Shown: positions 10,734 through 21,951 of the stretch, in pieces
Position numbering within the stretch: position 1 is the stretch's first letter
How the letters are laid out: each line of letters starts with the position of its first letter
Source: Oscheius dolichura
Taxonomy: Eukaryota; Nematoda; Chromadorea; Rhabditida; Rhabditidae
Length of the DNA stretch: 64,000 nucleotides
Direction: 5' to 3'
NCBI GenBank assembly: GCA_932521035.1
Contig: OW051492.1
Span: forward strand, 4,526,001-4,590,000
Notes under the pieces: model-generated
Seen by the model: the letters and a program-made list of their open reading frames with translations, nothing else
What the model was told of the DNA's origin: nothing
Database searches by the model: none
Position numbers and translations under genes: made by a program

Positions 10734-12314
10734 TCACGGGATTGCCGAGCTGGCCGGGAGATTCGTGGCGTTGCTCGTCGCCGTGGTCGGGAGTCCCTTC
10801 CTCCGCGACCGAGACGTGTGTGTTCCCGGGGAGACGACCTCCTCCCAGAAGTTGTTCAGGAGGGTGAAAATGTCATTCGACAGTCGGGAGAGCGGGTAGT
10901 GGCCGAGTCCCCGGCAGCCCGGGATCGTCACGGGGAAGTAGTCCGCCTGGCGACCTCTCTTAAAGGAACAGTCCTGCCATAAAAGAATTTGTGAACACTT
11001 GTGAACAGCACCCGCGAAAAATGCGTTTGAATTTCGGTACGTCGTTTGAGCTTTTGACTTTTTCTCGTATTTTTACCATTTTCTTTTCCCATTTTTATGC
11101 TGCTTTTACTCATAATACATCACTGATCACGTTGCAATCAAGAAAAAATGAAGGAAATGTGTGAATTATAGAAAAGTAAAAAGTGCTCGAAAATAAAAAT
11201 GCTAAAAATTCAAAGCGCGCGCATTTTTGACGCTGTGTCTACCGTGTCCAAAAATATCGGCAGGACTGTTCCTTTAAAGAACTAGTTTCCCGCTGCTCCC
11301 TCGGCCGCCTCACCTGCCCGATGATCGCGTCTTTGATGGCCCGGAAGTGGACATCGTAGGGGATTACGGCATCGTCCTCCGCCATCACGTGCAGCACCGG
11401 GATGTCTGGCAGCCTGAAATGGCCAGAGTTGGCACAGTGGGGAGGACAAACTTCAAGAGGTTCTCCTTGTTCCGGTAGTGCATTCCGTATCGGCTTTCCA
11501 TCTTCTCGAAGACAGCCTCGGTCAGGGGGGTGAACCAGCCGCCAAGCTGAATGAGGTTGTCTGGGAGGAGGTGCGCCCTACCGCGACGAAGAGCGTCCTA
11601 CTCATTAACATCTCTCTCATACTGCTGAAGGGGGCCTCGAGGACGATGCCGTGTGGTCTGTCGGCGGTCAGCTGCGGCGCCGTCTGGAGACAGATGCCCG
11701 CTCCCAGCGAGAGACACCACCAAATGATCTTCTTCTGGGGAAAGTGCAAAGTGAGCCAGTGCTGGACGGCGGCCAGGTCTTCGACGGAATCGAAGGCAGT
11801 GAAGGGGCCGGCCGCGTCGTTGAAACCTCGCAGCTCTGGGACGATCAGGTGGAACCCGGCACCCATCAGCGTCTTGTACATCGCCATCGGCTTTGTTCTG
11901 GAGGTCGTGTTGTCGTCAGAAAAGAGACTGACCGCGGATGTTTGGTCCCGTGGAGGAAGACAAAGAACTTGGTGTCGTTCTTGCGCAGATCCTCGTGGAC
12001 ATCTTCCAAAGTTTTGAAATTCTTGGCGGCCGGGTAGAGGTGCCAGACGGGGATCAGGGTGGCGCTGCTCTCGATGTAGAAGTTGACCCCGGACAGACCG
12101 TAGTCCCTCGGATGGGGGCTCTTGTCCGCGTAGTCTGGAAAGAGAAGATCTTGCTTTGAGCAGACCACATACAGTTATTTTCCAGGATAATAGCTATCAG
12201 GGCCTGTGGATAGGTGTAGAGGATGAGCGGGATGAGAAGGGCGACGACGGCCAGGACGACGAGCACCTTGAGGAGGACGGAGACGCCCTTGATGATCCGG
12301 TGGGTAGCGACCAT
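10734..12314 (-). CDS. ABHD12-like membrane serine hydrolase (lysophosphatidylserine/monoacylglycerol lipase family)
   Basis: Start ATG on the minus strand at 12314. Residues about 10-40 form a transmembrane helix (VLLKVLVVLAVVALLIPLIL). Next comes DYGLSGVNFYIES and PVWHLYPAA (aligning with ABHD12 DQGLNHTCNYYL / GVWHTVP), the FLHGTKHPRS oxyanion region, VPELRGFNDAAGPFTAF, the nucleophile elbow WWCLSLGAG, LEAPFSSMREM, the acid in VLHVMAEDDAVIPY (about 11370-11340), and the His in CRGLGHYPLSR near 10900. The order of Ser, Asp and His is intact. The elbow has Cys in place of the first Gly of GxSxG. The gene ends at TGA 10734-10736. One intron (10959-11313) contains a MITE. ABHD12 proteins act at the ER membrane with a lumenal catalytic domain. 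Confidence 0.85.
10960..11277. mobile_element. TTAA-flanked MITE (piggyBac-like ends) in an ABHD12-like intron
   Basis: Perfect 15-bp terminal inverted repeats AGGAACAGTCCTGCC (10964-10978) and GGCAGGACTGTTCCT (11259-11273) bound a 310-bp non-coding, AT-rich element. Both sides carry TTAA (10960-10963 and 11274-11277), the target duplication used by piggyBac-type transposases. No transposase is encoded. Removing the element and one TTAA would shrink the host intron from 355 to 41 nt, the normal intron size here. Confidence 0.88.
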
Positions 12315-13003
12315 CTCTGACCGGGGGAGAATTGTATGTGAAGAGCCGGCCGGGGCTGGACGTGTCGGGGACAGGATTACTTCAATTGTTCGAAGCGATG
12401 AAAACGGCTGATAGAGGGGCCGTCCTCCCTCCGGAGCATGTCATCCACTCTCGCCGGGTGCGGCTGTTCCAGCCACTTCCGACTGACCGAAGACACGTTC
12501 TTCTACGTGTGATCGACTGGGAGGCAGTCCTCCGGGACTTGGAGTTGGCTCATAACGGAGGCACCGCTCCCGCCGCCAAATATTGTTTTTGGGGAGCTTC
12601 GTCGCGCATTCTCCCTAATCGACTTTGCTTTCTTCACACGTCCCCCGTTCCGATAGCCTCCTGGCCTACTGTAGTACCCCTGTCATAGCTGCCATACCCC
12701 TCACCTCGTGCCCCCCCTTTCGCCTATAATGTGAGTTGGGTGGAGGGAGGGGCTCTTTGTCTCGGGGAGGTAGTGCCGTAGTTTTGATTGGAGCCGCGAC
12801 CCTTTGAAAGAACGCAAAGCCCAACTTTTTATGCATCCCCGACCTCACCTCCCCAAAATCTCTGCGTTGAAAAACAAAGGTTAGGGGGAGGCATTCCCCG
12901 TTCTCCTGGGAATCCATAATTGACGTCTTCTTTTTGTTCTTCCCTGTCGTTATCCTCCCCTTTCAGTCTTTCAAATGCCATGATCTGGAGATGATTCCCA
13001 GCG
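12315..13003. promoter_or_regulatory. Divergent intergenic region between ABHD12-like (minus) and MADD-4-like (plus) genes
   Basis: The two start codons face away from each other across 689 bases, so both promoters should lie here. The part nearest the plus gene has pyrimidine runs and CCTTTCAG ending at 12966, a candidate trans-splice acceptor 38 bases before the MADD-4-like ATG. Two other ATGs (12980, 12991) lie between. No TATA box was evident and I see no other gene. Confidence 0.4.
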
Positions 13004-16000
13004 ATGAAGGCCCTCCTCCTGCTGCTAGTAGTTGTGAGTCCTCCGTCCTCCGTCCTTTTCCACCCAGCCCTCCCTTTCAGAATTGCCCACTCGTCTGTTC
13101 TCTCGGTTGGGCCGGCTGGTCACCATGGACTCCCTGTTCCAAATCAGTAAGTCTCCCCCGACAAACCGAATTGTCAGAGAAAAAAGTGCCGTTAACGATT
13201 CCCGTCCCCCGTGCCTAGCCCTTCCTATTGTCCAAATTTGAATTATTCAATTTCGAAGCTGTCCCGCCGGAAAAAAGGTGAAAGACGCCCGGGGACGGGG
13301 ATTGCTTTGATTTAATGGAGTCGTTCCGTCTTCAGTGTGGCGGAGGTGTCTCCCAGCAACTTCGACGATGCCTCGACGAGCGGTGTTCCGGCCACTCCAC
13401 CCGCTACCGGGTCTGCAATGTCTTGGTCAGTTGCCTTGCCCCCCTCCTCCCTTCCAGACAAAACAGCTGGGTCCAGGGAGTAAAAGTATGTAAATGGTCG
13501 AATAGTGGAGTCGGCAGGGATGTCGATTTGACTGAAGGCTCCCCTGGGCGGCCTGTGAAAAATAACGAGAATTCCAGGATTGCGAGAAGCCGAGTCGCTC
13601 AACGAGGGACACCGTCTGCTCCGGGGAGGTCATCCTCTCCAAACAACAGGTGACTCGAAATTGCCGTTTCCGGCAGGGGTGCAGCCCCTATGAAAGACGG
13701 CGCGAATCAAACAACTTTCGACCAGAAATCTCTTCCCGAAACGAGTCATTTTTAGTGTGAGGTGGTCTGTAAGTCTCGCACCACGGGTACGCAGTTTCTA
13801 TGGCGGGTAGCGGACGGAACCGGCTGTCAGGCAGCCAACACCCGGGCCGTCTGTAGCCAGGGCTCTTGTCAGGTACATTACTTCCCTTCTTCTCATAGTC
13901 GAGGGGTCCAGGTGGTTGGCTGTGACGACATCATCGGTTCTTCTCTTCGTTTCGATGCCTGTGGCGTCTGTGGAGGACGAGGAGACACCTGCGACAGTGC
14001 CCAGTTCGTCTGGAAGGAGTCTGGTCTGTCCCGTTCCCATCCTCCCTTCATATACATGGCTTCCAGGAGAGTTCACCCCCTGTGCCGGCAGCTGTGACGA
14101 TGCTCAACACGCGACGAGGGATTCCCGTTCTGTCTCCGTCTGTATCAACGCGAACACCGGACGAGTGGTTCCCGAACGTCTGTGTGCCGATCGCCTGCGC
14201 CCCAAGCCCCAGATCCGGCTGTGCCCCCCTCTCATCTGCCCCTCCAGGTATCTCTCCCCCACTTTTCCCCCTCCCACAACAGACACATCCTTCCCTTTTC
14301 AGTTGTCGGTGAGTTTCTCTCCCGGGAATACGGTAGGCGCATGGTTTGCCCGTTCGGGATGGCTTCCGTTAACTGACTGACTAACACTTGTTTGCTGTGT
14401 GCATCCATCCCAGTCGAGGGTATACGGTCCCTTTTCAGCTGGCTGGCCTCGGACTGGACGGAGTGTCAGCCACCCTGCGGAGGAGGGGTTCGGACACGGT
14501 CCGTCTACTGTGTCCACAAGGTCCACAAGACGGCTACCCATTCCGTCAACGTCCCCGACAGCTTCTGTGCCAATCAGACTAAACCAGTGGGTGCAGATTG
14601 TCCCCTCGTCCAACAGATTCAGGTGTCTGAAGAGACTTGTGGGGATGAGACCTGCGGCCGCTGGCATACAGGCAGGTGGAGCAGATGCACGGCTTCTTGT
14701 GGGCAAGGCCTCCGTACCCGTTCGGTGAGCCTTTCGAGCCATTAGTCATCTCACCGAAGACATCCATCCTCCCTCCCGGGCAGATGTTCACCCTGTTTCA
14801 GGTGGAGTGTATAGGAGGAACGGACTGTGGTCTGTCCCACCGGCCGCTCTCCGAAGACGTCTGTTATGCCGGGGTGCCGTGTCCTAAGGCAGAAGCCCTG
14901 GCCCTCACAATGAGCAACGATGACCAGAGGTACGTTGAGCCCCCTCGCGCCCGTTGTACTACTCATTTCCGTGACCTCTCAGACTACATTTTAATCCCTC
15001 CAAAATCCAGCTATTCCTGTCGTTTCTCCTCCCGAAAAGTGGCCCGTAAGCTAGCCTCATTCATCAGAACGGGCCTTCTTGATGCTCCGCCTCCGACCAC
15101 ACCCCTCCTCGAGGTGATCCCCCCGGCCAAATTCATTCGGACCTTCTACTATGATACTTAAAATCCCATTCCCTTATTCCGTTTTAATTATTCTGGGAGG
15201 AGTCCGAGCAGCCTTGTAAGTTACCTCTGTTTATACCGTGCCTCCTATGGGAAGGCCAGAGGGGACTCCCTGAAGTAGCCTTTCCGGCAGACGAAGGGGA
15301 GGGATCGTTCTCTTTTCTTGTCCTCTCTTTACTACAGTACATCTTGTAAATCATCCCCGCTCACTCTAATTGGTGTCCTCTGCCACTTCTCGTAGGGCAT
15401 CGTACCTGACCACTTTAGGGTCTCCCATGGCGGCCACTCCCTTCCTTGGTGGATATCCACCCTGTACCCGGAACCCTTTGGTATTTAGACAAGTATAAAA
15501 GTCACGCACTTCCTCCGGCCACCCTGCCCATATGCCAAAAACACCTCAGCTGGTACTAATGCGATTACTGGCCACTCGCAGTATTGCGAATTACGATTGT
15601 CGGCCCAATAAAACACTCGAAAAGCGCGATTTTCGAAGGGCCAAACGGCCTCCGGCACCTCCCAGGAGGGCTATAGTCAATTTATTATCATTAGATCCCG
15701 TTCAAAAAATGGAAGAGGCTGCAACATTTGGTCAGCGGCTGAGGGATGTACAGAGGCCGGGATAGAACAGGCCGACATGACAAACTCCTCCTTGGGGGCA
15801 CATCGACCTTTGCCCCACAATCCGACGAATTCTGAGAGAGTGACAACATCAAAATGTCTTCAAGGGACCCCCGAGTATAATCCCGACAGCGTTTTTTCTC
15901 CCGGGGTAGTCCCCGTTCAACGGGCGGTACTTTTCCGTCGTCCCGGTGCGGTAATGAGCCGCGAGTGGACAGCCCCGCACTCACAGACCCGATTATGTAA

Positions 16001-19000
16001 ATGGTCCTTTGACAAAGGTCTTTAGCAGATTAGAGGCCCTCAATAGACTCATTCGGGGGTGTTCCTCCCTTATCGAGGAGGGCCTTTTTATCGTGTTTGT
16101 CCAGCCGGCGGCCCTCTTCAACTTGCCAGTTTTATTGGGATCCCCGACGTGTGGCCACGGCTCCCGTGTTGTGACCGGCAGTCCTGACCAGAAGGGGGCT
16201 CAACTGGCAACTCGTCCCTTTGTCGGCAAAGCGCATAATCTTGTGCCGTAACAAATAGCTGGCATCGGGACTGATCCCCGGGGATGGCCGAGAGTCTCGG
16301 CAACCGATTAAGAAGGGCCTCGTGAAACATGTACTCCCCTGGGAGGCCGTATTAAATTTGAAGTATATCAAACGGGTCAACAAGGCTACTTTCAGTGTGG
16401 ACTGGGGCGAACGACGTCTCCTGGATGGATCCTCCTACAGTCCAATGGACGGGGGAGGCGGCCACTCGCCGAGGTAAGCTTTCTATTTTAAGATCTCCGA
16501 GTATTAATTGGCTGCCGGCCGACAATGACACTTGAGGGTGCGAAATGCTCCATATTGGGGGGCCCGGACATTAAGGACGGACCAGGCACACGCGAAAACA
16601 TCCTCGAACAGAGATTGATAAAAGGGGTGTTCTTGTAAATAGACGGGGATTTTCTGGTTCAACGGGCCGGAAACGGCAGACCTTTGGATTAAAGAAGAGC
16701 ATTTCAGGGTAATTCCTGGGCCGTGGTCCGACTGTTCGGCTACCTGCGGGCCGGGGGTCCAGAGCCGTGTGGCCGACTGTATAGCCCTTCATCCAATCAC
16801 TGCCCACGTCATCAAACTGCCCTTCATCGAATGCCAAGGTGTCTCTTCCCTCGTCCTCTCCTTGAATCTCCTATTCAGCTCTCCCTCAGCCCACCCTCTT
16901 CCAGCCTTGTGAAACCAAGGCCTGTCCCCTGCAAGAGGACGCCAAGCTGCCTCCGGTGGACACCGCTCCATTCAGATGGGAACACGGCGAATGGACACCC
17001 TGCTCGGCCTCGTGTCTCGGCGGAAAGATGAAAGCTCAGCTGAAGTGTGTTGAAGCCGCGACGGGCAGGGCAGTCCCCTGGTCCCAGTGTGATGCCAGGA
17101 CACGGCCTCCGGAGAAGACCAAGACCTGCAACCAACAGGCGTGCCCTCCTCTTTGGCAGGTAACGGACAAGCCTGAATAATATCCTCAACATAATATAGA
17201 TCGGTGCCTACGATTCCTGTACCGTCAGCTGTGGAAGTGGAATCAGCACTCGGGCAGTCAAGTGTATCCGACCCGTCAGCCGTTCTGGAGGTTATTCCTC
17301 TTCTTTAATCATTTTATATTCCTTTTAGGTGCTGATGCCCATATTGTTCTCCCAGATAGCCAGTGTCCCACTCCCAAGCCACCCCAAACTCAACCCTGCG
17401 GAGCTATCTCCTGTCCCGCCACGTGGATAGTATGTCGACTGTACTACTACTGATTATCCCTGTTTAGACTGGGGAATGGACGGAGTGCTCGTCTTCCTGT
17501 GGGTCGGGTGAGCAGAGAAGAAGAGTGACATGCGAAGGGAAGGACGCCCGTGGAAGAAGGGAGAGACGATCGGAGAAGGAGTGTGAGGGAGACAAGCCCA
17601 TTGCAGTACAGATGTGTAGTCTCGGTAAGGAGGTGGTTCAACTGAAGACGGATAGTTATAGGATCCTGCGAGAGACCTCAACTGTTGAGTAACAGAGTGT
17701 TCGAACAGACGGCTGGAGAAAAGAAATTGACCATTGGAATCGGAGGATTTGCGACCGTCTACCAGGGGACCAGCATCAAGGTGAAGTGTCCAACCAAAGG
17801 ATTCAACAAGAAGAAGGTCTGGTGGGCCAAGAACGGGCGCAAGATCAAAAATGACGGTAGGGAACACACAAAGGACCGTACAGAGACATTCTTCAGCTCA
17901 CATCAAGGTCTCCACAAACGGACATCTCCGAATCTTCCACGCCAGACTAGAAGATGCCGGCGTCTACGAATGCTTCACGGACAGCCTTCAAGGGAACGTC
18001 ACTCTGCTGTAAGGAAGGGGCAGGCAATGGAAGATTGGTTTAGGTTCAAATATCGGGAGGACGAGAGAGCCCACCACCGGCTAGACCCGTCGCAGATGAT
18101 GAGACCCGAACAGCCGAAAGGAAAGCCGAACATCAGCTTCATCGAGGTAGGCCCGAGCCCAGCAGTCGGAAGAAGGATATTTCAGGCTCTGCTGAATAAT
18201 AATGACCAGGATGTGGCGACGGAACTGAAAAAGTACGGAGACTTGATCAAGGCGGAATGGAGTATGGGACATTGGAGCGAGTGCAAGCAGGCGACGTGCG
18301 GGGTGGCCGGGTACCAGGCCCGAGGGGTGTCTTGCTCGGTGACCATCGAGGGCAACAGACGCCGAGGAGACGATTCCATCTGCCTGGCACTGGCTGGCAG
18401 CAAGCCGGCCGAGACCCGTCCCTGCCACAGAGCAGACTGCCCCAGATGGGAAGCGTCGGACTGGACCGAGTGCTCCGTGTCGAAGTGTATTCGAGACGGA
18501 CTGGCCCAGCAGAAGAGGGACGTCAAGTGTGTCTTCAACAACGGCACCGTGACCGACGAGATGCGTTGCGATAGAACGAGCCAGCCCAAAACGAGGAAGG
18601 AGTGCGAGACTCGTAAGATTGACCCGTTTCTATGAAACATACAAGGCTCAGAACTGTGTAAAGCCGAGTGGAGGGCATCCGGCTGGGGCAGCTGTAGCAG
18701 TACCTGCGGAACAGGCGGAGTACAGCTCAGGCTGCTGAGCTGTGTCTGGGCAGCAACCGGCAAAGCAGCGGGGAGATCCTGTGAGGGAGCCAGAAGGCCA
18801 TCGGCAGCTCGAGCCTGCCCCATCCATGACCTGCCCGCCTGCCGATCAGAAGCCCTGGCCCTTATGCAAGGTGAGTCAGCCCCCTCCCTTGGGAATGCCT
18901 TCCCGCATGGTCCCCCAGCACGACTGCCCTCTTTCAGACGCCTCCTGTGAGGACCAGTCCCGTTTCTGTGACATCATAAAGCTCTTCCACACGTGAGTTT

Positions 19001-19117
19001 CCCTTTTTTGAGTCAAAGAGTAGTCCCCCCATCAACAATATATTCAGTTGCGACTCGAACGAGGTCCGCCAGAAGTGCTGTGCTACCTGCCGTTACATGG
19101 AAAGGTCGCGCGTCTAG
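13004..19117 (+). CDS. MADD-4/ADAMTSL1-3 (punctin)-like secreted matrix protein: TSP1 repeats, Ig, PLAC
   Basis: Signal peptide MKALLLLLVV, then TSP1 repeat 1 (WAGWSPWTPCSKS / CGGGVSQQLRRC), an ADAMTS-type Cys-rich/spacer start (CEVVCKSRTTGTQF, DGTGCQ, VGCDDIIGSSLRFDACGVCG at 13760-14010), further TSP1 repeats at about 14070-14920, 16710-17160 and 17200-17640, an Ig domain at 17700-18010 (GGFATVYQGTSIKVKCP ... LEDAGVYECF), more TSP1 repeats to 18850, and a C-terminal PLAC domain (CEDQSRFCDIIKLFHT / CDSNEVRQKCCATC). The order, and the motif before the Ig, match ADAMTSL1/ADAMTSL3 and C. elegans MADD-4, which lacks a protease domain and clusters acetylcholine and GABA receptors at synapses. Most introns are short, but several are 150-1466 nt. 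A function at synapses here is inferred from family and neighbours. Confidence 0.87.
14930..16395 (+). other. Unusually long intron of the MADD-4-like gene
   Basis: The donor GTACG at 14930 and acceptor TACTTTCAG at 16395 keep frame between ...NDDQR/S and VDWGERRLLDG. At 1466 nt it is over thirty times the usual intron length. It contains no ORF or inverted repeat that I can recognise; an insertion, an internal promoter or an enhancer are possible. Confidence 0.55.
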
Positions 19118-19448
19118 TCCTCCCTCGAAGAAGACTTTCCCCACTGATTCAGGTCAAGCCTAGGCCAAAAATTCTTTCATGTTTTGTTCGCTTATATTGT
19201 TTGTTATTTATGCAATGCCCACGACGAAGCTGCCATCAACGATTACGGTAGTCCCCTCCCCTGTCCTATACAGATCTCAGCCCTTCTCCCCTCGCCCCCC
19301 TTCACTTAATAGCCACTCATAATATTTATTTGTGTCAGAAATAAACGGAATTCCTTATGGCAATGGAGAGGAACGGACATTTTAAAGCTCGTAACCGTAA
19401 TCTATGTACAAATACCGGTGATTCGCTCTATGGCTCTACTCGTCTTCG

Positions 19449-20554
19449 TCATTTTCTAATCAACTTTGCGTACCCTGCTCCGAGTCCTGCTGGTATCAGC
19501 TGGAAAGGGAATGGTTTGGGAGGAGGGACGGGAGCCAACCTGAACTATACTGGCGACTATGGACAGCCAGGCGGCGACTCCTACGACGTGGAGGAGATCG
19601 TTCTGGAGCGGCAGGTAGCACGTGTCCGTGTAGACATAGGTCGGATCAGGCTCCTTCGGATCGGACGAGAGACACTGCTGCTCCTGGCCGGGCACACAAC
19701 TATCTTTAGAGGTTAGAGTCGTTTCCGAGGGGGGACTGACCACGAGAGGGGGAGGATCCTCTTGGGCGCCTTCTGGTGCATATACCACTTGGATGTCCGC
19801 CACACCTGGGCATTGTCGGTTCCGTTGACTCCGCAGCACCGGAACTAAAAGAGTAAATCTTTTCCCCATGACTACAATAGAAAAGAGTAAATCGAAAGGC
19901 AAATAACGGTCAAAATTTCGACTTTCAATGGCATGTTCGGGGACACGGGAGAGTACACACTCGAGACTCACATTCTCTTGCAAATGGTTCCAAGCATCGG
20001 TGATCCCGTCCATCTCCTTGTTGCCATACAACTCACGGAGGGAGGTCAACATCTTCAAATTTAGAGGAATCTGATTGACTAGCTGGAAAGGGAGGATACA
20101 AAAAGAGAGAAGGAGAGACACCTGGCTCTGGAAGACGAAACCCATGATTCCACCCAGAAAGAGCATGACAAACACGACAACAGAGACGATGGACGACTGG
20201 AAGAAGCAAATTTGGGTGAAGGTTATTCCTACCGAAATGATCCCACAGCGCATCTCCCGTCGCAGGGCCACGAATCCCAGCACATGGTTAACGATGGCCA
20301 AGGAGGACACCACAGCTAAGATCCTGGCGACGTCGACATAAAGTGACGGCGCTAGCAGCTCGGCATACGTTCCTCGGGAGGCGGCCAGCCAACTGCCATA
20401 GACGACACAGGCGATGAGATAGAGCTGGGGATATGGGGATAGAGAGGACAGGGAGGACGACACTTACCACGCTGAGGACGACGGTGACGAAATAAACATA
20501 GCGAAGGGACCGTCCGTGTGAGCCGTAGGCCGTCCAGCGACCGAATGTACCCAT
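19449..20554 (-). CDS. Tetraspanin
   Basis: Minus-strand start at 20554 ([19 protein letters not shown]), then TM1 ([20 protein letters not shown]), a small loop, TM2 ([20 protein letters not shown]), TM3 ([20 protein letters not shown]), a large loop and TM4 ([20 protein letters not shown]). Splicing of AAGAGAAT onto TTCCGG yields the diagnostic CCG motif in [13 protein letters not shown], with later loop cysteines in [13 protein letters not shown] and TDTCYLPL. The last exon ends AGYAKLIRK. Introns are about 35-80 nt. Tetraspanins organise membrane microdomains; the partner is unknown. AATAAA-like signals are not obvious just past the stop. Confidence 0.82.
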
Positions 20555-21951
20555 CTGCAAATTACTGGAGTGACTCGAATTCGGTAAACAGCGGGCAAGA
20601 GTCAAATTTATAGGGTAGAGTTTACACCCCGGAGGGCGTCAAGATATACCGGAATGTCGATAAATATACAGCTTCTGTTTGCTCGTACGTGCGCCCAAGA
20701 AATCAACTGTTATGGCAGCGACAGGAGGTGGCGGAGGACAATGAGGAGGAGGAGGAACCTGTCGAGGGTATCGCTGGCGGCACTTACACCAATAGCATTA
20801 AATAGGCGACGGATTATTTTAAGAAGAGGGAGAAGCCGTGTTTGGATAGGGGGAGGTCAAGGCGGGAAGAGGAAATGCACGGCGACAAACAGGCCGAACA
20901 GTCACCGAAGAGGTCAGAGGGGAACAGTCAGCCCCGGGGGAGGACGAATGGAATGTCTACAAATATCGGGGTATCTAGGGGTTTCGGTAAATAGGAGCAA
21001 TCTCTTGGCGGACGGGGTAGAAGGGGGACAGTACTGTCGGGAGATTGTTAAGAACAGCCACTGGACGCGGTTTGTGTGCCTTAGCTGAATAGATTCGTAG
21101 AAGATCAAATCACCCCGTTCAATTTGGACGAGGAGAAATATCAATAAAAAGGATCGGAAGCTGGGTCAGATGGCGTGTGGCAATTGAACGGGAACGGGGA
21201 CGAGACAATGCCAGTGACTCAGGTGGACTAGCTGACCACGGATGAGTCAGGCTTTTTAATTTGGAATAAGGGGAGGACGAGGCGACTTCCACATGTGATT
21301 AGCCGGGCAGACGTCAATCACTGCAAACATGTTCGAGTAACGGCAAACACAGATCCTTTCCCCCCTCCCGGCACCCCTCCCCAGAATGAGGTTAATTCGA
21401 GGCGACCAGACAGTCAGTTATCGCCCGAGGAATCGAGAGACACAACGGTGACCTCGCCACCTGCCTCGCTACGTCAGCTGTGTCCCCGGGAAGGAGATCC
21501 CTCTCCCGCCCTCCCCCGCCGGATCAGACAAGCCACCGCGAGAATGACATTGTTTGAAGCTGGTTGATGTTTTTCAGTTTTACGGTGGAAAAAGACGAGA
21601 CGAGGATTACCAACAACAGCCGCGTCTCTATTAGAAAGTTATAGAACCTGTTCCTTTACAACTCCGCTCCTCCTTCTCCTCGAACGATCAGACCCGGGAG
21701 GAGGAAATTTCGTGTGTAGGAGGAAATGGCCGATTGTTTGGGATGATAGATCAAAATCGAAAAGGTGACGAGGAAACAGTAGAAATATAAATATTTGGGG
21801 TGCGAGAAGGGGGCCTCCTCCGTGGGCGGCATTGTTGGCAGGCGACCAGTCTCTCGCGACTCGTGAAACCCGTTCCATTCGACGGAAGTCTCAGCCGCTG
21901 GCGGCAAAAATGCCAGAGCTCATCTCGCCTTTATTAGGCCATAATTGGACT
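20555..21951. other. Intergenic region between SAXO-like and tetraspanin genes
   Basis: About 1.4 kb upstream of the tetraspanin and downstream of the SAXO-like gene (both minus). Short ORFs are Arg-rich products of GC/AG-rich DNA and resemble no family. It likely contains the tetraspanin promoter. I see no RNA gene or clear repeat. Confidence 0.4.

Noticed and set aside
13433-13755. A single long intron between the first two MADD-4-like TSP1 parts
   Set aside because: An in-phase exon (DCEKPSRSTRDTVCSGEVIL) with AATTCCAG acceptor and GTGACT donor lies at about 13578-13650 and supplies cysteines expected there.
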